Source: Anaerolineae bacterium (GTDB taxonomy: Bacteria; Chloroflexota; Anaerolineae; JAAYZQ01). Taken from it: DNA of 62,854 nucleotides. A model generated the notes under the pieces. It saw nothing but the letters and a program-made list of their open reading frames with translations. It had not been told where the DNA came from and made no database searches. Shown one piece after another: positions 57,855 through 62,854 of the stretch. Position 1 is the first letter of the stretch, and each line of letters opens with the position of its first letter. The stretch covers positions 1 through 62,854 of the forward strand of contig JAFGOG010000532.1 of assembly GCA_016926595.1 (NCBI GenBank), read 5' to 3'. A program made the translations under genes and the position numbers.

Positions 57855-60389
57855 TTAGCCCTGATTCACCACGCATGCCTCCCAATCGAGCCCGCGCGCT
57901 TTCAGTTCGTTCAGGGCCGTGCTCCACGCCCAGCCGCCGAACGATTTGGTGTTCAGCGTGATCTCTTGGCCATCAGGCGCAGGCCGGTGGAAGCGAAACA
58001 CGTTGCCCCATTCATAGCTGTACAGGAACTCGAGCTGCAAGGCCATGATGTACAGGGCAAAATCGGCGATGGTGACGATCCCGACAGAACCGAGCTGGTT
58101 CCGATACCGGCCCGCCCAGGGCCCATACAGTCCCTTGTTTTTGTAGACATCTGCCCAGGTTGTTTGATCTTGCAAGATCGGGTGATCCCAGTATTCCTGA
58201 GGCAGCAGATCGTGCAGCGCGTCTTTGTCGACCTGGACACGTGGTTGTGCGTCAACCAGGAATTCTCGCCAGTCAAAGCCCTTTTGCTCAAATCGCTGCA
58301 GAGCCACACTCCACGCCCAACGGCCAAAGGACCTGGTGTCCATAGCCACTTTGTCGCCCCCGGGCGCAGGGTCATGGAAACGGTATATGTTACTGTCGTT
58401 GGAGCCCTTCCACCATACCTCCAATTCGAGTGCCATCACGAGCAATGCCAGGTCCGCCACGGTTTTCACCCCGATTGAGGCCAGCGCTTTACGGTAGATG
58501 CCTGCCCACTGGGGGCCGCAGTGAGCCTCTATGTAGATCTGGTGCCAGGTCGTATTATCTTGCAGGACCGGATCGGCTTGTTGCTCCGGCGTCAACTGCT
58601 CCCGGAGGAGATCCACGTCGATCGCGGGCAGTGGTTGGGCAGCGACAGCTTCGGCTGGCGGCGTCTCAGACACCACCGGCGATGGAGGCGGCGGAACGAA
58701 CACGGGATCGGGAATGGCCGAGCAGACCTTTTCGACGATCTTGGCCGCGCGCTCTTGCAGGAACGCGTCGAATTGAGCGATCTCCCACTTGGCCTCTTCC
58801 TCTGGGATCAGATGCCGGCACAGGTACTTGGCCTGCTTGCCGACCCCGCTGCTGTTGAGCCATTCAGCCAGCGACTTGGCTCGTTTCTCGCCGCGGTTCG
58901 TGCCTTCGTCCAGCAGCTGGAGATTGGCCAGTGAGTGGATCTGATGTGGGGCTACCCCGGCGGCATCCAGTTTGGACTTGGGATGAACGTGGTCGATGTC
59001 CCGCCCGGCCAATACCTTGCAGTCGTACATCAGATAGAAGGCAAAGTCTCGATCCCATCGATCGATCTGGCCGGGAGCGATCTCTGAGCTGAACGCGAGC
59101 GGGTGCTGGCGATAGACCTCGAACAAGGCCTCGGCGGGAAATACCTGGTTCTTGTATCCTTTGAGGGTATCCAGGATCTTGCGAATGCCGGTGCGGTAAG
59201 GAATCCAACCTACGCCCCGGCTGAACACGCCATTCAAGACAGAAAGGTAAACCCAGCGCTTCAAACTGAGAAAGTCGTCGTTTTTTACATCGAAGTTGTC
59301 ATAGATGCTGCCCAGTTGCGCCGTCGGCACGTCCTTGTGAAAGATATGGTAAGCGACAAAGTAAAGCGGGATGACTGAACGGCCGCCGCTCTGATAGTAT
59401 TTGGTGAGTTCTGCGTGCTCGAGAAAGGCGCATAGGACTTGTAAAGAGACAATGATCCGCTCTCGATTCTGGATCACAAACTCGGCGTCACTGGCCTCAA
59501 TACCGGTCACTTCTTTGATGTGGTTGCCCTGAAGTAAGAATATCAGCTTGATCACCTCATCCTGGCCGATGCCGATATCATCGAACTGGCGCACTTCACG
59601 GAAAAAACGCTCCATCCGGTAATCAAAACCCTTGAACATAGAAGCGGCCAGATCGAACAAAGAGAGCCGTGTGCCGCCGTCATTCAGACGACGAAACAAC
59701 TCGACAATACGCTGTCTTTCCTCGCTTTCGTGGGTCTTGTTGACAGTGACCGATGAGATGCCGATCGTATCTCGATGTGACACATACCTGTAGAACCGCG
59801 CAACGTTCGCTTTGACTGCATCTTTAGCGACATCACCTGTGACTCCTCTTGCTGCAATGATCTCATTGGCCACCTGAATATCGTCACCCACCTTGCGCAG
59901 GCGACTAAAGAGCGTTCTCACAGGATACCACAGCTTTTTGGCAGTGCCTTTTCCATCATCGGGTTCCTGCTGAGGAAGCTTGGACTCGTCATGTGCAAAC
60001 CGAAACTCGTATTCCAACGGGGTGCCACAAAGGTTGAAATACATGGTTTTGCCAAGGTTTGCTCCTTCCAATCCCATGTAGAAGGCCTGCAATCGCTGTT
60101 GCCCATCGATCACCAGAGAGATCGACTGATCGAGCTTTTCCTGAACGACCGAATGCTGCTCCTCTCCTTCACGGGAAAACCTTCTGAACGCAAACAGCGG
60201 GCGTTCCCCTTTTTCCTCGTCCAGGACCATGATCCCGCCAAACGAGTTGTCCTTGAGCAGCGAGTCAAAGAGCAACTCCATCTTTTCCTCGTTCCAGACC
60301 AGGCTCCGTTGGATGACGGGTAGGACCAACTTGTCCTCGCGAATGCCCTGTACGACTTTCTCAACAGCCAGTGATTCCCATTTTGCCAC
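57855..60389 (-). CDS. Single-chain GmrSD-like nuclease (DUF262 + HNH) with duplicated C-terminal domain
   Basis: 844 residues. DUF262 is at the N-terminus, with PVIQRSLVWNEEKMELLFDSLL and the nucleotide-hydrolysing motif DGQQR (95-99). A DUF1524-type HNH site, GRDIDHVHPKSK with NLQLL later, is at about 463-505. Residues about 597-844 consist of two tandem copies, roughly 120-130 residues apart, each with a block like LQDNTTWHQIY...GPQWAGIYRKALASIGVKTVADLAL and RFHDPAPGG...SFGRWAWS. That repeat is not one I recognise. GTG start with AGGAG overlapping the methylase stop, so co-transcribed. GmrSD relatives attack modified or foreign DNA. Confidence 0.85.
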   Translation of the reverse strand: MAKWESLAVEKVVQGIREDKLVLPVIQRSLVWNEEKMELLFDSLLKDNSFGGIMVLDEEKGERPLFAFRRFSREGEEQHSVVQEKLDQSISLVIDGQQRLQAFYMGLEGANLGKTMYFNLCGTPLEYEFRFAHDESKLPQQEPDDGKGTAKKLWYPVRTLFSRLRKVGDDIQVANEIIAARGVTGDVAKDAVKANVARFYRYVSHRDTIGISSVTVNKTHESEERQRIVELFRRLNDGGTRLSLFDLAASMFKGFDYRMERFFREVRQFDDIGIGQDEVIKLIFLLQGNHIKEVTGIEASDAEFVIQNRERIIVSLQVLCAFLEHAELTKYYQSGGRSVIPLYFVAYHIFHKDVPTAQLGSIYDNFDVKNDDFLSLKRWVYLSVLNGVFSRGVGWIPYRTGIRKILDTLKGYKNQVFPAEALFEVYRQHPLAFSSEIAPGQIDRWDRDFAFYLMYDCKVLAGRDIDHVHPKSKLDAAGVAPHQIHSLANLQLLDEGTNRGEKRAKSLAEWLNSSGVGKQAKYLCRHLIPEEEAKWEIAQFDAFLQERAAKIVEKVCSAIPDPVFVPPPPSPVVSETPPAEAVAAQPLPAIDVDLLREQLTPEQQADPVLQDNTTWHQIYIEAHCGPQWAGIYRKALASIGVKTVADLALLVMALELEVWWKGSNDSNIYRFHDPAPGGDKVAMDTRSFGRWAWSVALQRFEQKGFDWREFLVDAQPRVQVDKDALHDLLPQEYWDHPILQDQTTWADVYKNKGLYGPWAGRYRNQLGSVGIVTIADFALYIMALQLEFLYSYEWGNVFRFHRPAPDGQEITLNTKSFGGWAWSTALNELKARGLDWEACVVNQG

Positions 60390-60399
60390 GGTATGTCTC

Positions 60400-62854
60400 C
60401 TATTCGTCCAGAAAACTTGTCTGCTGTGGCCTGGTTTGTTCTTTCACGGTTACTGCGCTCTCGTGAATATAGCTCTCCTTGCCCATCAGCAGCCCTTCCA
60501 GCAACTGCTTTTCCTTACTTCCCTCCAGCAGGCACTCGGCGATGGCCTGGCAGAACTGCCAGAACGCGCCGCTGCCACCGTAGCCGGTCTGGGCGAGCAG
60601 CCCCGCTAGCTCGGCGCGCTGCCCCTTTTCCCACAACTGGCAGGCGCGGTGCATGGCGTCGACCATGTTCTCGACCTGCTTGCCCTCGCCGCGCCGCTGC
60701 GGCCCCAGCACCTCGATGTCGGCGCCGCGCTTGCGCACGAACCCCGCCTTGTCCCACACCCGTTCCAGGTCGACGCCCTCCGCGCTGGCGATCTTACGCG
60801 CGTCGTCGTAGGGCACGCGGTTCTCCAGGTAGGTCCAGCGGTAGGTGAGATAGAACTGCGCTTCCTTGTCGATGGCCTCGCTGGAGGCCTCCTTGAGCAG
60901 GCGGCGTACCAGGAAATCGGTCGAGACCTGGCGGATAGTCGCCAGCAGGTCGGCGGTGGTGACCGGCTCGCCCGAGTACCGTTCCACGCGCTCGTAGCGC
61001 GAGTATTCTTCCATGCCCGGGCCGATGGCGGAGATGAAAAAGTCGCCGCCAGCGATGCCCTCGCGCCAGAACTGGGCTAGCTTGGCCTCGACCCTTTCCT
61101 TGATCCTGGGCTGTAGTTCGTTCCAGAACCCCAGTGGTTCGTGCTCAACCTTGCGGCAAACCATATAGATGGAGGAGGCCAGCGCGGCGGAGGCAATCTC
61201 GCGCAAACGGCCTTTTTTCTCCGTATGCATTGGCCAGGAACCAGTGACGACCAATCCAGCCTGCATCAACGCATTGAGCATCGTCTCCCAGCCCTCAGTC
61301 GTTTTGTGGGCGTAGACGATGACGGCCACGCCGCCGGGTTTGAGCACGCGATGCATCTCGGCGAACGACTCGCCCAAAAGGCGCTCGAAAAAGGCTTTGG
61401 CTGCCTCGGCACTCTTGTGGCGAGTCGGCTCCATGATCGCCTCGCCCGTCGTGGGCACTACCGGCGTGGCGAACAGATCAGGAAAAAAGTCGCCAATTGC
61501 ACGTTTGAGCCAGACATAGAAGAAATCAGAAAGGGCGGCATAAGGCACATTGTCGTAGTAGGGTGGATCAGTTAATATGGCATCAAGATAGTTGTCTGGA
61601 AAAGACATATTGCTAGCGGATTGTTGGGTGCAAAATGCTTGAATATCTTTTGTCGTAAAACTTGCATAGAGAACTCTGCTCGTTTGATTTATGGCTGCGT
61701 ACCAACTGGCACCTGCAGGATTAAACACATTCGATTCTATATAGTCCCACGTTATTGGGAGAGCTTGCCTGCCAAACGTATGTACAACTCCCCTCCCACC
61801 AACACTATTCAATACACATAAAGTTGAGCTGAAATCTGCTATTCTGCTCAACATTATAGCCAAGTATCCCATCACAGCCTGTGCTAGGTCATTGACCTCG
61901 ATTTGTGGTCCCATCCGTTTGCAGTCAGTGAACACGTGATTGTAGCTACCTTTGATTTTCTCCAAGAACGTGACTAAGGCTAGCTTCTGCCGGGCGTTGA
62001 ACAGATCTTGCCAACGAGTCATTCCATAACCAGTTGGCGTCATATAGCGACTGTTACGGATCATCTTCTCCATTGGGAGTGGACTTTCCAGGTAAGGCCA
62101 GCGAGCCGCTTTTTCCTTCAGATAGGTTGCTGCTGACCCAAAGAGACGGATATCTTTTTCAGTCGCGAGACGATATCTCTTTCCTGTCTCGTCGGGATGA
62201 TACAATACTACTGCAATCATGCGTTTGCCCATCTGCCCCTCACGAGCCAGACGGCGCACAATCTTGGCTTCAGTGACCTGTCCACATATCAAACAACGGG
62301 CATTAACGCGAGATACTGTGCCCAGATTTGGGTCAAAACTCGCAGATCTTATCTGCTCGTTTTCTAAAATCTCAAATTCAACTTTCCGTTCACCATAGTC
62401 TACAATGGGACGATATGCAATGTCCTGTCCTCTTTTCTTCGACAGCCAGAACTGCTTGATCAGCGGAATCTTGGCCCCGCAATCGGGATTCTGGCAGGGG
62501 ATCGTCCGCGCCCACAGGTAGCCCACCGGGATCCAACCGTCGGGGTCGGGCGGGTAAAAGCGGCCGATCTCGGCGCGCGCTTCTTCCAGGATAATGTTGG
62601 CCCACTTTTCCACCAGGTAGGCCAGCAGGTTCACTTTGACCGTCTTTTGGGGCGCGTCCAGGAAAGAGGCCTGATCCGAAGATTGCGCAGATCCCACAGA
62701 TTTCCTATCTGCGCCATCTGCGTCATCTGCGGATACCATTTCTTCCGGCAGTTCCACCTCGATGCCGAATTTCTGCGGCCATTCCAGCGTCGCCTTTTCG
62801 ATGAACACCGCCACCGGGTTGTAATCGCTGGCATAGGTCTCGCAGCCCAGGCGC
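60400..62854 (-). CDS. DUF1156-type DNA methyltransferase (5' end beyond window)
   Basis: At least 817 residues; open to the window edge. SAM-site sequence [20 protein letters not shown] lies at the edge, so the DUF1156 N-terminus is outside. Zinc-ribbon cysteines are in CQNPDCGAK and CLICGQ. The target-base motif is [48 protein letters not shown] is the next motif. It methylates DNA, probably adenine or cytosine N4. An in-frame palindromic repeat lies near 62685-62714. It starts the operon with the DUF262 nuclease and, across the TA pair, the DUF499 ATPase. Confidence 0.85.
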   Translation of the reverse strand, partial: RLGCETYASDYNPVAVFIEKATLEWPQKFGIEVELPEEMVSADDADGADRKSVGSAQSSDQASFLDAPQKTVKVNLLAYLVEKWANIILEEARAEIGRFYPPDPDGWIPVGYLWARTIPCQNPDCGAKIPLIKQFWLSKKRGQDIAYRPIVDYGERKVEFEILENEQIRSASFDPNLGTVSRVNARCLICGQVTEAKIVRRLAREGQMGKRMIAVVLYHPDETGKRYRLATEKDIRLFGSAATYLKEKAARWPYLESPLPMEKMIRNSRYMTPTGYGMTRWQDLFNARQKLALVTFLEKIKGSYNHVFTDCKRMGPQIEVNDLAQAVMGYLAIMLSRIADFSSTLCVLNSVGGRGVVHTFGRQALPITWDYIESNVFNPAGASWYAAINQTSRVLYASFTTKDIQAFCTQQSASNMSFPDNYLDAILTDPPYYDNVPYAALSDFFYVWLKRAIGDFFPDLFATPVVPTTGEAIMEPTRHKSAEAAKAFFERLLGESFAEMHRVLKPGGVAVIVYAHKTTEGWETMLNALMQAGLVVTGSWPMHTEKKGRLREIASAALASSIYMVCRKVEHEPLGFWNELQPRIKERVEAKLAQFWREGIAGGDFFISAIGPGMEEYSRYERVERYSGEPVTTADLLATIRQVSTDFLVRRLLKEASSEAIDKEAQFYLTYRWTYLENRVPYDDARKIASAEGVDLERVWDKAGFVRKRGADIEVLGPQRRGEGKQVENMVDAMHRACQLWEKGQRAELAGLLAQTGYGGSGAFWQFCQAIAECLLEGSKEKQLLEGLLMGKESYIHESAVTVKEQTRPQQTSFLDE

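Noticed and set aside
1..62854. tRNA or rRNA genes
   Set aside because: Looked for T-arm GGTTCGAATCC-like words with acceptor stems; only isolated GGTTCGA words in coding regions were found.

Overview
The window is a GC-rich bacterial chromosome segment with compact operons, Shine-Dalgarno starts, sigma-70-like promoters and several families of dispersed palindromic repeats. Gene content (iron-sulfur DUF362 proteins, GH13/GH29/GH130 enzymes, UroD-like protein, DUF6232 and HEAT-repeat lipoproteins, a DUF5989/SxtJ/carbamoyltransferase module) suggests a Chloroflexota bacterium, probably Anaerolineae. That assignment is inference from content; no rRNA or tRNA gene was recognised.

Layout. 1-7.7 kb: GH13 amylase, then a run of a ferredoxin-like protein, DUF362 iron-sulfur protein, D-2-hydroxyacid dehydrogenase and HpcH/HpaI aldolase, followed by an autoregulated Rrf2-cysteine desulfurase pair. 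7.7-12.8 kb (minus): a carbamoyltransferase module with SxtJ-like and DUF5989 membrane proteins and an SGNH hydrolase, then an ECF sigma factor with a membrane partner. 12.9-19.5 kb: UroD-like protein, then a minus-strand LacI, alpha-L-fucosidase, GDP-mannose 3,5-epimerase-like, GHMP kinase, double nucleotidyltransferase run. 19.6-25.5 kb: an accessory region with a DUF6232 protein, an orphan antitoxin, a 17-repeat HEAT lipoprotein, and an AT-rich segment that looks like a small integron-type cassette array (two attC-like sites plus half a third, no integrase) next to an RNase HI remnant. 25.6-46.3 kb: mostly housekeeping metabolism: amidase, RraA-like protein, ornithine aminotransferase, two PlsC-like acyltransferases, adenosine deaminase, small membrane proteins, diacylglycerol kinase, a divergent fabF / fabG-maoC-fabD fatty-acid cluster, sulfatase, MFS transporters, GH130 and pyruvate kinase. 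46.5-52.5 kb: DegT aminotransferase, two overlapping amidohydrolases, a large caspase/gingipain-like protein and a VapBC pair.

52.5-62.9 kb is a defence island on the minus strand. It holds a DUF1156-type DNA methyltransferase (cut by the window end), a single-chain GmrSD-like DUF262/HNH nuclease with a duplicated C-terminal domain, a large DUF499 ATPase with a HEPN-like N-terminus, and a DUF433-like protein. A divergent DUF104/PIN toxin-antitoxin pair sits between the nuclease and the ATPase. The methylase-ATPase core resembles known candidate phage-defence systems; the DUF262 partner with its duplicated tail is the least familiar part.

Palindromic repeats (CCCCAAC-TT-GTTGGGG, AGAAACCCGGTTTCT and ACCGC-TTTA-GCGGT families) occupy many intergenic gaps. 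Related repeats appear to have entered reading frames in at least three large genes.
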